Source: Rallus limicola (taxonomy: Eukaryota; Chordata; Aves; Gruiformes; Rallidae). Taken from it: a DNA stretch of 64,000 bases. The stretch spans positions 14,637,501 to 14,701,500 of the forward strand of contig JAKCOZ010000007.1 in assembly GCA_022605955.1 (NCBI GenBank), given 5' to 3'. The notes under the pieces were generated by a model. It saw only the letters and a program-made list of their open reading frames with translations, had not been told where the DNA came from and did no database searches. Shown one piece after another: positions 13,200 to 27,500 of the stretch (its first letter is position 1; each line of letters begins with the position of its first letter). The position numbers and the translations under genes are program-made.

Positions 13200-15063
13200 C
13201 AATTTTATTCGAAAGGTGTCTTCTATACATGATTTTTTTAATATATAGAAATAAATATGAAAGGCCTATACAAATATGAACACTTAAAGAGTACCAATAC
13301 TGCCTTTATTTATACTCATCTTTCAATACCTAAAGGGACAAACCTACATCAAACAGCTCACATATTTAGTAAAATAACTTTTACAAAATCTCAGATCACA
13401 AAGGTCTGTTCATGTCTAACAGACCCTTTCAGATTGAGTTTTATTTTACATATACACAGCCTCAACCCAAACTATGCGCAGCTGCGATTGAGAATTTCAC
13501 AATATAGACCGATGCTCATCTTCCTCGAGATGGACAGTAAAAACCAAAGTCATACCTAAGTCATACTCCGATGCAGGAATTTGGCATGATCACTTTCAGT
13601 GACAGACTGTGTTAATGTAACAGCTTTTTAAAGCATTCTGACAAATTGAAAGGACACAATCTTTTGCCTTCAAATAAAGCCCAAGTAATTTAAAAAACTT
13701 CATAATGGGTATTTGCTTTTACACAAAAGGATTCCTCCCCCCCAAGCTGTAAAAAAAATTAATTATTTTTGATATAAAATATAAAATCAGTGAGCTTTTT
13801 GTAAACCCTAATTTATAGGCTCTTTCCCATAAACTGATATTATTCTAACACAGGGCATCATCCACGCACAGTTATATAATCCCACTAATTTACACATTTA
13901 AAAGAGTATAAAGCAAAGCATGTGCCTCAGTGGTGGGAGGAATGAGTATTAAATGGGATACAGTTGCTCTTTCAAAAATTCATGTGTTTTGGTGTTCTTT
14001 GGGTTTGTTTTTTTTTGTGGTGGTTTCTTTTGTAAGAACAGGTCAAACCCCAACAACATTGAACGGAGACCATGTAATAAACAAAACCCTCTTTTGTCTT
14101 TCCTTAAGGAATTTGTCTGCATCCCAAAACTGAAGAGTTCCAAAACTAAAGAGTTCCCAGATGTTAATTTAAGAACTGTAGATTAAACTTGCTGGCAATC
14201 AGAAGAAATATTTCAGATATTTCCTATTTGGACAATAAAAGCATAGACTTTAGTTCACAAAAATATTATAATTTTCTGTAAGTGCACGAAAGCCCAATCC
14301 TGCAACTCTTTCCTGTTCATTCAATTGTTTTCACTTAAGGGAAGTCTATAGGATTTCCCTCTCAACCCCAATTTAATAACTTACATAAATAACTCTGCTT
14401 GAAGAGTACGGATGTTTAACAGTTTACATATTTACTAGAATTAAAGGGTATTTGGGAATGTCGATCCTGTATTCCAAAAGAACCACTGCTTTTAAAAGTA
14501 GCGTTTCACTCTTTTTTTTTTTTCCCCTTCAAAACAAAGCTTTATGAGCTCCTGTTACTAAACACTACTCTCATTTCCACCTCTTAAAGGATAAATGCCT
14601 GGCTCATTCTGTCCACTGAGAATCTGCAGCTTCACTGAGAAGTACACAGGACAGCACTCTCCTCCTGGGCAGGTACTCTAGCGCGGGTTGGCTTGGCCTA
14701 GCGCTGGTGCTGTATTCACCGCATCGGAGGGGCCTCCTTAACAAAGGTCCCTGGTTCACTGCAGACTCTTCTGGAGACCATCCAGTCCAACTAAACAAGT
14801 TCCACCACAGGTTCCGTGGGCACAGCTAGAAGTCCTGCAGGCCACCCAAGGCTGACTGTTTGCCAGCAGCACAAGGGTAAGAACCTATAGTTAAGTTTTC
14901 ATCAATGCTGCATGACATTAATCTGGCCTGCAGAAATTAGTTACAGAACAAGACAGGAAGCCTGCAGCTCTGCAGCAGGTCTAGCATTCAGGTTAAAAGT
15001 GTAACCATGGCAGAGGGAGACCACAAGAGATCACGTGCATAAAGACTTGCTGTGTCATTTTTG

Positions 15064-15094
<31 letters not shown>

Positions 15095-15411
15095 ATCACA
15101 AAAAAAACCAAACAAAAAACCCCCCAAACAAACCCCACAAAAATAAAACAAACCCCAAAAAAAGCCAACACACTTTCTAGGTGGGAATGCATTTAGCAAA
15201 AACTAAGTTTTGCCCCATTAAGAATGATTTAAAGTTTGGGTTCCTGAGCTTGATACTGGACAGGGGGAAGGCCAAAGGAATGTGTCTTGTATCTTAAATT
15301 ATACAGCAGTATCATGAGGACAGTATTTAAAAACTATTAGTAGGAGAATTAATAAGTTACAAATACAACTTTAAGAATATTATAACTAATTATTAGTTTA
15401 CTTGGAAGACT
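13200..15411 (-). other. Probable 3'UTR of gene B
   Basis: About 2.2 kb of non-repetitive AT-rich sequence follows the gene B stop codon. AATAAA hexamers on the minus strand lie at complement 13305-13310 and 13204-13209 and are candidate polyadenylation signals. An A29 run at 15064-15092 followed by A/C-rich sequence to about 15170 would be a T/G-rich stretch in the transcript. Confidence 0.35.
15064..15170 (+). repeat. A29 run plus A/C-rich low-complexity sequence
   Basis: Twenty-nine A (15064-15092), then repeated CAAAC/CCCCAAA words. It lies within the probable 3'UTR of gene B. Confidence 0.9.
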
Positions 15412-15516
15412 TTAATCTTCTTTCTTTTGTGTTTGGAATCGTTCCATTAAAGCCCTAAATATATTTCCTGGTATTTTCTGATGTTTTTCTATTAGAGCTT
15501 GGACTGCTGCTTTTGT
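15412..15516 (-). CDS. TMEM68-like: Gene B terminal coding exon 6 (stop TAA)
   Basis: The acceptor is TCTTACAG. It encodes [20 protein letters not shown] and on through ALMERF to a lysine-rich tail (QTQKKED), then TAA at 15412-15414. The C-terminal KKED resembles a short basic tail that could serve in ER retention, which is inference only. Copy A ends at the same codon position with RRKSD. Confidence 0.9.
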   Translation of the reverse strand, partial: TKAAVQALIEKHQKIPGNIFRALMERFQTQKKED

Positions 15517-18500
15517 CTGTAAGAAAAGAGACAAGGTTTTGGTTAGATTAAGTCATCTGTATATTGTTCATACATTAACACAATTTCTAGGCTCCTTTGC
15601 AACCTTTGAAATGTTTCAGAACTACTGCGAGTTCAAAACATTATTTGTCCACACTTATTACCACAGGATGTGTTTGTGGGATCACTGCCAAGAAACAGAC
15701 CAAAGATCTAGCATCTTTTATCTCTGGTAGCTGTGTTCACAAGCTGTATGAGTGATATGCAATAGTAAAATGACGAGGGAGTGAATTAACAAGGAGACCT
15801 AGATCTGTAAAGCATGTCAGTGCCTGTGTGCTGTACTGCAATTCAGAAGCTTCTGCCCATACCCAGGTTTGCAACAGTAACACTCCTCCAGCGTGCAAGA
15901 ACTTTCGCTTCTTCACATGCTCAGAATCAGCACTGCAAACACAGTTGTGGCTCTGCACAACTGGCCTGTCCTTACACCCAAGTCCCCTACAGAACATGGT
16001 CCTGTGAAGCACGCTTGGACCACACCTAAAACACTGCACATGGCAGCAGTATTCACTTTCACTCTAGCAGGGCAAGGAGCTAACAGCAGCCACTCTAATT
16101 ATATAAAAGCTCTCCAGGGAACACTGAAAACCAGGGCAACACACAAAAAGCTACAGCACGGGCATGCCATAACCTTCCTGTTCTGCCTAGAGAAGCACAG
16201 GCTACTGAATTCTTAAGGCCAGAGAGAGAAAACGGAGAACTCTGCCTCTGCACACAAGTGGTCAGCAAGGGCAGGAGTGATTCTTGGCACAAGCTCCCAC
16301 TGTTGATTTGAAACACACGATCAACTAAGTGCCAGTAGAAGGTTCCTGCCCACATCCCTTTATAGATCTGGTCCTGAGTGTCTGCACAGATCTAAAATTT
16401 CTGTTTGGTAAAAACTGTGAGCTTCAGTGTTTTTCTATATATAATGGGAAAATGGATACGGTGCCATGGCCTGAAACATGAGGTGAACCATTAAAACCAC
16501 TCCAAGTAACTAGGGTTTTAAGGGGCTCACATTCTAGGGGCCTTACCTCGCAGAATCTGCACTTAGGTCAGAAGTAACCGAGGCTCAGCATAAACATCAG
16601 ATGCCAAAGCATGTCTGGCACTCCTTTAAACATACATTCTCTCCTGAAAGCCAACACTTGCTGAGGTCCTGTCAGACTGAACCCCCAAAAAGAGACAGTC
16701 TTACACAACCACAGCGTAAGATAAGGCGGATGAACATTTTCGGATGTCGTTTTGCAGTGATCTAATCAGAGCATAAACAGATGAGGACAGAGAACTGAAC
16801 TGACACCTCCACAGTCAAAGGAAAAATCTTTCTCTCAAAGTTTCCAGAACACTCCAAGTGACCATCTGTGGAGCTTTCAAAAATGGCTATTTCAGTCCTC
16901 TCCTCTGCTCCACCATTTAACTGTTTTGTATCTCTGCAATGTGAAATCTATTAATAAACTGAATGAACACGAGAACCTAACTATCCTTCCTATAAACCAC
17001 CTAAATCTGAACCAGGGGCACATTCAGAAGTTCATTTGTTGGGTAAGAAGTTGGAGGAAATAGAAACACACTGTAAGAAGCAGCAAGATGATTTACCTTA
17101 ATGTTCTTATTGTATAGAATTTCAACAGTTTGTGAACACAGATTTGCTATATTCAAAAGGCTTCAGTAGTATCTTTCTGAACAGACCAAGAACCAGAACA
17201 CCTTCTCTTGGTGAAGTGCTTCTGACTTTATCAATCCAGAGCAGTGTTATCTGACTGAACTTCTTCAGTCTCTACAGAAAGTTGTTTCTTGAAGAAAACA
17301 CATGGTGCACTATTGGCTTTAAAAGGTCTAAAACATCTGCAAGGTAGTGATAAGAATATAGGGATCTGTCTTGGGAGTGGTACCCTTTAACATCTTTATC
17401 TATGACATTGATGATAGAATTGAGTGCACCCTCAGCAAGTTTGCAGATGACACGAAACAGAGTGGTGTAGTTGACACCACAGAAGGAAAGGAAGCCATCC
17501 AGAGGGATCTTCACAGGCTGGAAAGGTGGGCCCGGGTGAACCTTATGAGGTTCAACACTGCCAAGTGTAAGGTGTGGCACTTGGGCTGGAAGAATCCCAG
17601 ACATAGATACAGACTGGGAGAAGAGCTCCTTGAGAGTAGCCCTGCTGAGAAGGACCTGGGTGTCATGGTGGATGAGAAACTCAACATGAGCCAACAGTGT
17701 GCTCTTGCAGCTCGGAAGGCCAATGGACCTGGGCTCCATCAGGAGAGGGGTGGCCAGCAGGGACAGGGAGGGGATTGTCCCTCTCTACTCTGCCCTTGTG
17801 AGGCCCCATCTGGAGTACTGTGTCCAGATCTGGGGGCCCCAATACAAGAAAGATGTGGAACTGTTGGAGAGGGTTCAAAGGAGGGTCATGAACATGATTC
17901 ATGAGGGCTGGGGTACCTCCCCTACAAAGAGAGGCTGAGGGAGCTGGGCTTGTTCAGCCTAGAGAAGAGAAGGCTGCGGGGGGGACCTCATTGCAGCCTT
18001 CAGTACCTGAAGGGGGCATACAAACAGGAGGGGAATCAACTTTTTTAAAAGGGTAAATAATGGCAGGACAAGGGAGAATGGAGTGAAGATAAAGGAGGGA
18101 AGGTTTAGATGGGGGAAGTTTTTTACAGAGAGGGTGCTAAGGTGCTGGAACAGGCTGCCCAGAGAGGTGGTGGATGCCCCGTCCCTGGAAGTGTTGAAGG
18201 CCAGGTTGGATGGGGCCCTGGACAACCTTGTGTAGATCCAGGCCTGAGGTTGGTGGCCCTGCCTGTGGCAGGGGGGTTGGAACTCTGTGATCCTCGGGGT
18301 CCCTTCCAACCCAGATCATTCTATGATTCTATGACACAGCATTTAAGAAAGGCATTTAGAGTTAATCAAGTCCAAAGTTTACCATGATTCCACCAACTTC
18401 CATAAGTAGCTCCAAGGCAGAAATCACTTGACAAGAACATTCCAGTGTTTTCTATCAGAACAGCCAATATTTTTTATATATATATATATAAAAATAAACC

Positions 18501-21500
18501 CATATCTATCTTACCTTTGCAGTTAGTTCCTCAGCAGTTATATTTGGGTCATATGGAATGGGTTCTCCAATAAACGTACGAAGCTTGACTGGAAACCCAC
18601 CATACAATGGAACCACAGGCAATCTAATACGTTCATATATTGTCCTCAATATTTCTAATTTGAAAAAAGTTAGGGATAAGGAAGAAATCAGGAGAAGAGG
18701 GGGTGGGGAGAGAAAGAAAAAAAAAAAAAAAAAACAAACAGGAGAAAAAGAGAGAGACTGAAATTACTCTGTAAAGCTTTTTCCCCCAGCATCTTAAAAC
18801 TGAAACTGTCTCGACAAGTAATCCAGCCCCTGACCTGCATTCTCAAAGTGTCATCTCAAGTGCTGTTCTACCCTTGACTTTCATTTCCGAAGAGCTGCAT
18901 TAATGCTAACGTCAGTCTTGTTTCCACCCTAACTTGGTGTGAAATCTCTCCTCCAAAGAGTAGCTGCCAAGAGAAGGAAGAAGAGGAGAAAAAAAAGAAA
19001 AAAAAAAACAAACCAGTAGCTGCCTCTCTGGAGAGGAAGGGAATGCTGCATAATGCAGGTCACAGTTCAGCTAATTTTACAGGTTAGTATCAGAACCTAG
19101 TATTGGAAAACTCTTCTGTTCTGTTCTTCTGAGGTCTAGATGATCAGAAACAGCCTTGTCTGCCTAAAGGACAGTCATGCCAAGATGCTGGATTCCTCTT
19201 TTGGATCAGACACTGGTTGCAGTGAAACAATATATATAGAAAAAAAAAGTGTATTCTGATCAGTTCAAAGAGGAGACATCACCTTCTCTACATGCTACTT
19301 TCTAAGCATCTAGCCAGAACCCAGAATAGATTCCTTGCAGAATGGGTGCTAATATTCCGTCTCTCAAATTTACACAAGAAATTCCTTTAATTGGGGTGTT
19401 GGCTGTCCTGGTTTCAGCTGAGATCAAGAGTTAATTCTCCTTCTAGCAGCTGGTATAGTGCTGTGGTTTGGATACAGGATGCGTATAATTTTGATAACAC
19501 ACTCGTGTTTTAGTAGCAGTTAAGGACTTTTTGGCTTTTCATAGTGCCCTGCCAAGGAGGCAGTGGGAGTGCCCAAATAGCTGGGAGGGGACACAGCCAG
19601 GGCGTGTCCCAAACAGACCCAAACTGACCAAAGGGATATTCCATACCATGTGCTGCCATATAGTATACAAATCAGGAGGTGGGCTGGGAGGCAGTTTGGC
19701 TCAAGGACTACCAGCTTTGGTTGGTGAGCAATTCTGCATCCCTTGTTTTCTATTTTCTTTCATCGTTATTATTTATCTTCCTTTTCTGACCTATTAAATT
19801 GTCTTTATCTCAACCCACAAAGTTTTAACTTGGGTTTTTTTCCCCCCCTCCTTTTCAATTCTCCCTCCCAGCCACTGCAGGGGTGAGTGAGTGAACGGCT
19901 GTGCGGGTGTTTTAGCTGCCTGCCAGGTTAAACCATGACATGGCGTAAGCGAATCCTTACTAACCAAGATGTGGAACTTTCTGTACGCAATCTATAAGAA
20001 CAAAGAACATTCCGAAACTACTGAAACTGGAGCAATGCCTCCAGTGATCAACAGAATTAATTCCTCTTGCACCTCTGCTGTGGCATACAAGGAGCATGAG
20101 TGATTTGAGCTTAAATGCCTGTTGGTTTGGGAAGATTCTCCTGAACACAGCAATCGTTAATTGTTTATTTTTGTGCAACCTGACAAATGTCTGAATTACT
20201 CTGCACACCTACATCTGATGCCCTGGCTTTCCCCATGTAACATGTAGCTTTTAATTAGAGGGTGAGAGAAACAGGTCTGGTTTGCCCTGCAGTCCTTTGA
20301 TGAAGATGATGCCATACTTGAGGCAGAATATATGGTGTAGAGACTGTTGAGGGCCTTTCTACTAGATACTCAAGTTGGAACATATTAAAAAGGGGGTTTG
20401 ACACTAGCAGCATCTTATCATCCCAGAGGTGGATGTTTAAGACATATACCCATCTATTTATGTGCTTTGCTGGAAGTCCCATAGAGGTGAGGAAAAAGAG
20501 CGGGCAAATGCAAGGCTTTGCACAGGTTTTGCACTGAATAGTAAAGCAACTACACATTAGGTGTATTTCAAACCATTCAAAGGTAGAGGTGTAAGCACAG
20601 AGCTTTAGGAGGACATCTAAAGAAATTATGTGTCAGCTGTAAATTCCAGCTTGCTTTGCTTCTTAACAGACAGCAGAAAAGTGAGAGTTGGACTAACAGA
20701 TTAAGCAGAGGAAAAAAGTGCTCTAAATCTATTTCCCTTTTTCTAGTTCCTATGTCCTTTCTTCTACTGCTTCTGTGAAGTCACACTGTTACACAGAGAG
20801 TAACTTAGATGAGCCAATACCACATCTAATGCTGATATTAAAGGCTAACAACATCTCTGAACTCTACCAGAGAGCAAACCTCCAGAAACAAGGCTGTGTC
20901 AAATCTCAAATTTATATGGGGATTATTTCTACAGAGATATGCTAAACATATATGGAAAAATAAGCTACAAAAAAATAGAAAATATCTTACTTATTCCTCC
21001 TAATGTCCTAACGCCTTCTCGAACATTTTGTGTAAACATAGGAATGATGGGCTAGGAGGGAAAAAAAATAATTAAGAATTTAATGAAGATAGCACTACCT
21101 AAAAGACTTCTACCTCACTTAAACCCAACAAGCAAATTCATTTCAGAAGTGTTTCTCAGACAAGGACATACAGAGAGCAGAACAAGTACTGTTAAGTTCT
21201 TCCACAACCTTCCGCCACGAGGTTTCAAGGGGGAGAACACCATGAGATTTCAGGGAGCCACTATTTTAGCAAGTCCATTTTCTCTAAGCAGTCTGTAATT
21301 TTGCAACCTGTAGAGCATTCAGGCTTCCCCTTGTCTAGCAGTGCTTGCACAGTTTTAAGGTGAAGTGGTTAAGCCTCTTACGTAAGTTGTAGTTATGGTC
21401 AAAGGGAAGAATTCACAGGAGCGGAGCCTGACCTTGTCTGATTCTTCTTCTACGCTATACAATGCTGACTGCATCGCTTCACACACTGCATGTCACACTC

Positions 21501-24500
21501 AATACATGCCCACCATTTATTTCTGATGAATATTTGGAATGGTGTTGGAAATACTGGGAGTATGCTCAAAGGATGTTTGAAATTGTACACAGCTGTTGAG
21601 ACTTATAAGAACTTGGAAGGGGGTCAATGAAGTTTTTTAATATTACTTTATAGTATGTACTCATGATGTACATAGCATCATCAGAAATACAGAACTCTCT
21701 GGGATTTTCAAACATTCAGATTTTTTCAAGCTTTGTTTAAACAGTTATGGAAATAAACCGGCAGATTAAACTTTTCAGATAGCATCAAGTTGAGGGTGTT
21801 TTCAGGGGTGTTTTTTAAAAAAATAAAGCTGTAAATAACCCAATGCAACTACAGATGATAAAAAGAAGTGCAGTTGCCTAAACTGAATGATAACAACTTT
21901 CTTTATTCTAGAACCATCTTATTTGGAACATTGTACTTTCAGCACACAGGCAGATTTCTGCATGTACCAAAGTGGGTATTATATATTCTGGCAAACAAAC
22001 TGCTGAACTGAGACAACCTCAAGAAGTGCCAGTTTTAGGTGCATTTTTCTGATGGCTTAGACAAATTTTTCTTTCCATGAGGACTTATGGCCACAATAAA
22101 GGTTGACTTCAAGTTCACCTTTAACTTAAATGAAGATCTTTTCCCCGCTTTCAGCTGACACTATTCCTACTGTACTGCATCTCTCAGAGTTTTTACTTAG
22201 CAGGGGAGACAAAGCTGCATGATCTTTGTGAGTGCACAAAGAGGACTGAGAGGTTTTATCACTGGATAAAATAAATATAAGTAATACAACCTTGTTGAAT
22301 CCCAAGAATGGCTTTCCATATGCTATTACAATAAATTAGTAAAGTTGAAAATATTGTGTTTAAACTGTGTTATTTTCCTCCTGAGAAAAGTGACAAACAC
22401 TTAAAATTGAGTCCTAAAAAGATTCTCTTTCTGCATAAAATCCAGACATTTGACTAGTCTCTCTGTGACAGTACCTAAATATAAAACTCTTGGTGCGAGA
22501 CTGTGCCAGCCTACGGACATATGTGTGCATCCTTCAAGTACAAATACAGAATGAGAGGGACTCAAAGGACTATTAGAATAGTTGCAATTCAAACATATAC
22601 ACCTTTGTGCCTTTCACAGTTGGTCCCATATGAATTATTATCTGCCTGCTGACCAAGCACAATGCTATGTATTAGAATGGAAGAGAAGCAGTTCACAGCA
22701 GTGAAGAGCATCTCCTGCTGCTGCTGTATACCCCCAACATCCCTTGCTACCATAAAAATACCAATACAATACACAGTAAGAGAGAGCTTTGTAATGTAGA
22801 AACCGCCCTGGACTTCATCTCTCATTCTTTTGAGCCCTGGGCTTCCCGACCACCGTATTCTTAGCTGACTCCAAAGCCACTTTATCAAAAGCAACAAAAA
22901 AATATGTATCTTGAAATGTAGTTATAAGAGCAAGTAGACCATGTGCATGACACTCAGCAATGTAACACCAAATACAAGATAATCGAAACAGCCTTCCCTG
23001 GATGAAAGTACTAATAAATTGGCATTCTTTGCTTCTCTTGTGACCTGTCATACTTACCACTTTTGCATCAATGGCCACCTGAGCAAAGCCCTTCCGATTC
23101 CCCCAGATAATAGTATACATTTCGTCACTAAAGAGTGCTTCCCGAACTCCACCTGGGGCAATGGCTATCAGACAGCCCTTCTTCAGAGCATCGACACATT
23201 CTTCTTTTGGTCCATGCATAACCCCATGCACATCAAGTAATATTTTAAAACCTGTAGGGTAAGATAATATGAATTCAGAAAATGTTAATTCATGCTACCA
23301 TTGAGTACAGATCCCCAACACACAACATCATGGCCAAAACTTACTTGTCTAATAATCTGTAATCCCAAATCAAAGACGTTCCTAGAGGGACTGAAGCTTT
23401 AAATCCTGATTATAAATTTTGGTCTAAAAAGGTGTAAGATTTAGGGTTTTCAGTGGCTGTTCATCATAGTAAAGTCAGGTGCTATCTCACAATCAGCACT
23501 AAACTGGAAAACAACGGTCGAGGATTTTGTGTGATATTTCATGTGTCCCTTCAAAGGTCTTGTCAAGTCGGCTCCAGGGCACTTTGTCCTTGCCCAATCT
23601 CTACTTTTCAAATATAGCCCAGTCCTAAAAGGGCAACAAAAGAAAACTGTTGTGGGGTTCAGGCTTTTTTGGGGGTTTTTTTGTTAACTTTGGCAAAGAG
23701 CCGTCCCTGCACAAGAAGAATAACAAAGAAAAACAGAGCATTATCTGTGTTACAGGTCACTGCAGGACTTGATGCCCTGGTTCAGTATGGCCTTTCAATT
23801 CAAACAGGCACCTGGCAAGACTGGATTTGGTATAGTCACCTTATGTTAAGATTTTTCATTTACTGAAGTTTTTAACTCTAAAGTTAAATAAAACTCCTCG
23901 TATCATCTTCAATTTGGTATGTCGCACTGACCCTACTCTCCAAAAAACAGCAGAGCATCAAAAGTTTTCTTACAAGCATCAAATGGGCACATACCTGATC
24001 AATTTAGACAACTAGTCTCATGTGAAAGAACATAACTAGCATAAACCTCTGCTTGCAGGAAATCAATCATGTTCACGTGGTTCAATAATTTTTACATTTA
24101 TGTAGTATTTACGAGTACTGTATACCAAAATGGGAACCTCAGAACACTCAGCAGTATGGGAAAGATTACTTCTCTTTCTTCAAGTTTCCAACTGAGACAA
24201 CCAACTTCATCAGCCACAGACAAGGACAGAAAACTAGTCTAGTCAAGTTTGCCCCTCAATAACAGATCTTCCCTTTTTAACCTCAGTTTAACAAATGAAT
24301 GCTGTTATTATGATAACACACACCAAAGAAGAGTGTGCAAATAGAGTTAAGAAGACAGAGATCAGTCTTCTTTCACAGCCTGCATAAAATAAGGGCTTGA
24401 GAAGGAGACCGTGAGGCAGCGTATTATTAGTTTATTCTTAACTAAACTCTGATCTCTAACTAGTCTTTGTAGTTGGCGCGAGTGTAATTACTCCTGATTT

Positions 24501-27500
24501 ATATCTATACACCATTGGGATCTACCCGTAAACATGACAATGGAACGCAAGCTCTACAGCTGTGCTGTGCCTGCCTCACACAAGGCAGGTGACACTAGCA
24601 GTCTTCATCTAGTAGTATTCCCACAGAAGAAACCTGAAATAGAGTTTTCCTAAAGCAATTTAATTTGTCGCAGGTGCTTTGTGCGTGGGATCTTAAACAG
24701 CTGCTTTTTTACAAGGTTTTACATTCCTAACCTAATTAAAGCTTTCCCTACTGTACCTGGTGGTAGGAAGCTGCTTATCTCTCTCTTGTTGAGTTCAAGA
24801 GAGACACAAACCAGTAATGAGAGGGTTGTGCTGAGCAGGAAGAGAGACTCCAAGGAAGCAGAAGGTGTGAAGACAGTTTGCCTTTCTGCACTGGACATGC
24901 TGGGGAAGGGGGGTGGCATGTGTGTGACAGAGCAAGACCGTGTGTCTAGTTTACAAGGCAGAAGAAAAATAAAAGGAACAGTATAGTGGTGGGGTTTCAA
25001 GCCTTCACAAAATTTCTCATTTGTATGTCCCTCCTTGATTTTTAGCGTAAACTTTACATTCAGAGCTGTACCTGACTGCCTGCCCAGCAGATCATACATT
25101 ACTATCAGTATCTCTGCACAGGTAGCTAAGAAGAACCTGGGTCTGTTAGAGCAGCAAAGAGGCAGGGAACTAGTGCAGCGGCCCTCAAGGGACAGACAGG
25201 TTCCTCTGTGCCCAAGGCAAAGATCATCACGGAGTCAGAAGAAACACTGGGGTAGTACATGGCTGTTGCATGGTAAGTGAACAAGAATATGTGTTTACAG
25301 TTTAAACAAACAAACAAAAAAAAGATACAAACCCACCAAGATTCTCAAAATTATCTTAAGCACAGTTTTTCAGCCTTCTAGAGGATTGTATTGACTGTTT
25401 GGTATCATCAGCAAACTTTCAGCAAGCAGACCCCACACCCCTCACCCAGGCATGCAATGAACATGGCAGCACTGGCCCCAGACAGGATCAATCCCAGGAA
25501 AGGCCTGCAGGCACTGGCTGTTAGATAGATCTTGTGCTGCTGAACCCAGTTCTGAAAGGCCAGCCACTCACCCAGGTATCTCTGCAGTGCTACTAAATGG
25601 CATCTGGGGAATTCATAAGCTTACTTAGAACCTTATTTTAAAGCAGAAATGGAGAAAGCCAAAATGATCTCCCATTTGATAAAGAACTGTCCATAAGCAT
25701 TAGCAGATATAGTATGGAGCCAAATCTAAATTACAGAATAGCTTACATTAGTCAGCTGTATGCAAAAGATTTGATAATCAACTGACAAATCCTAGTCTGT
25801 TGGCAAAATCAGTTGTAGAGGTAAAGCCATGCTGTTAGCAGTATGAAAAAAAGTATAGTTTTCAGGGATTAAGGCTGAAGTGAACCTATTACTGGCAAAA
25901 TAAAGAGTTTTCTGATAGGAACTGTTTCCACTAAAGGCATAAGTACACTACAGAATGCTCCTGTAAATTCACAAAATGACTTGGGAGGTTTCTAGTCACA
26001 AACAGAACTTAGAAAAAGAACTGGGTAGCACTGTATTTCGCACACAGAAAACCCAAACCCCTCACATAATTCATTTTACTGAGCAGTGGTGTTTTTCACT
26101 AGGCTCTCCAGCCAAAACCTTGCCCTAAACATATTTTTCATTTTCTTCATGCTTTACCTCATGTTTCACACAAACTTGTTGGACACCTCTACAGCTTTCC
26201 TCCAAAATGAATCCTACTTGGAAGAGTCTTCTTGGGGACAGGTTCCACCATACTCAACTGGGTGGGACACAAAAATACATCGTCTCCCCAGACTAATATT
26301 GTCACTTCCAAGGGCATTGCTTCTTAATCAGGTTACACCACTTTTTCTGCCTATATTAATAAAAAAAAATACCTCATATTGAATTCTCTGATGCTGATTA
26401 ACAGACACACAACTGTTTTTCCCATGATCTCTTTCTCTTTGTTTCACCTAAAGTCACCCTAAAGTCATTGGAAGGTGCTGTCCAGCCTGGAGTATGACCT
26501 ATGCTTGCATGGGCCAGTCTCATAAACTCATTCTCATTTGAACATGTTATAGACAGCTGTACTTCAACACATTCACCAAATAAATCTAAATGTCTGTTCT
26601 GAGAGCTGTGTTCCTATGGCACAATTTTTATTAATGACACAGTAAAAAAAGAAAACTGAAGTTCTCAAGCCAATTGCTTATAATTATGTTACCTGGTAAT
26701 CTAAAGACAAAATGATCAGCTACCACATGGCAGTTTCTCTTCTTCTGTATGAGAAGTCTAGCCATGAAATAGATATAGTCAGCAGGAGTAGCTCCATGAT
26801 AAAACACAACAACCGCTGGTCCTTCAGGAATATTTTTGGCACCATGAAGTTCATAACCTGTCAGGAATTAAAAGCATAACAGATGTCAAAGTTGGGTATA
26901 ATTCTATCCCTGAGAAACTAACTTGCAGCAAGCAAGCAAACTGAAACCAATAGCCACTGAGAAGTGGTAAGAGCAAAGTGACTGCTAAAAAGTCAAGAGG
27001 CTACTTGCAGCATTTGCACTCTCACAGGAAATACAAGTTTCACTTTTAAAGAAAGAACAGCAAAAAAACCAACCCAAAGCCAAAAACACACCCCAAAAAC
27101 AAAGCACCCAGTCTCACTGTCTTGAACTATGTAACTTTTCCTTATTTCTTCAGTTCACTATCTTCAAGGCTGCAGAGTTCTCTGAATCAGTCATTCAAGA
27201 GAAATCAAAATAAAGATTGGATAGGAGTGGTGAAAAAAAACCTGTACATCCAGGGGATCAGGGACAGAATTAAAAAGGAAAAATAAATTTAAAACTTATG
27301 GATAAGATAAAGACAGATTAACAGGACAGAAAATTAAAATTATGATTATGATAATAACAGTAATAAAGAATATACAAAACAAATTATGAAGAGCACCATT
27401 TCTCACTACTCAAAGTTGACACTCAGCTACTTCTGAAGCTGCCCCAGCTCTCAGCCCACACCCCCAGTTATATATGGATCATGACATCACATGGTATGGT

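Noticed and set aside
17371..17904. 177-codon plus-strand frame as a host gene
   Set aside because: It reads as CR1 reverse transcriptase (FADDTK) and ends in a CR1 3'UTR, so it is a dead mobile element.
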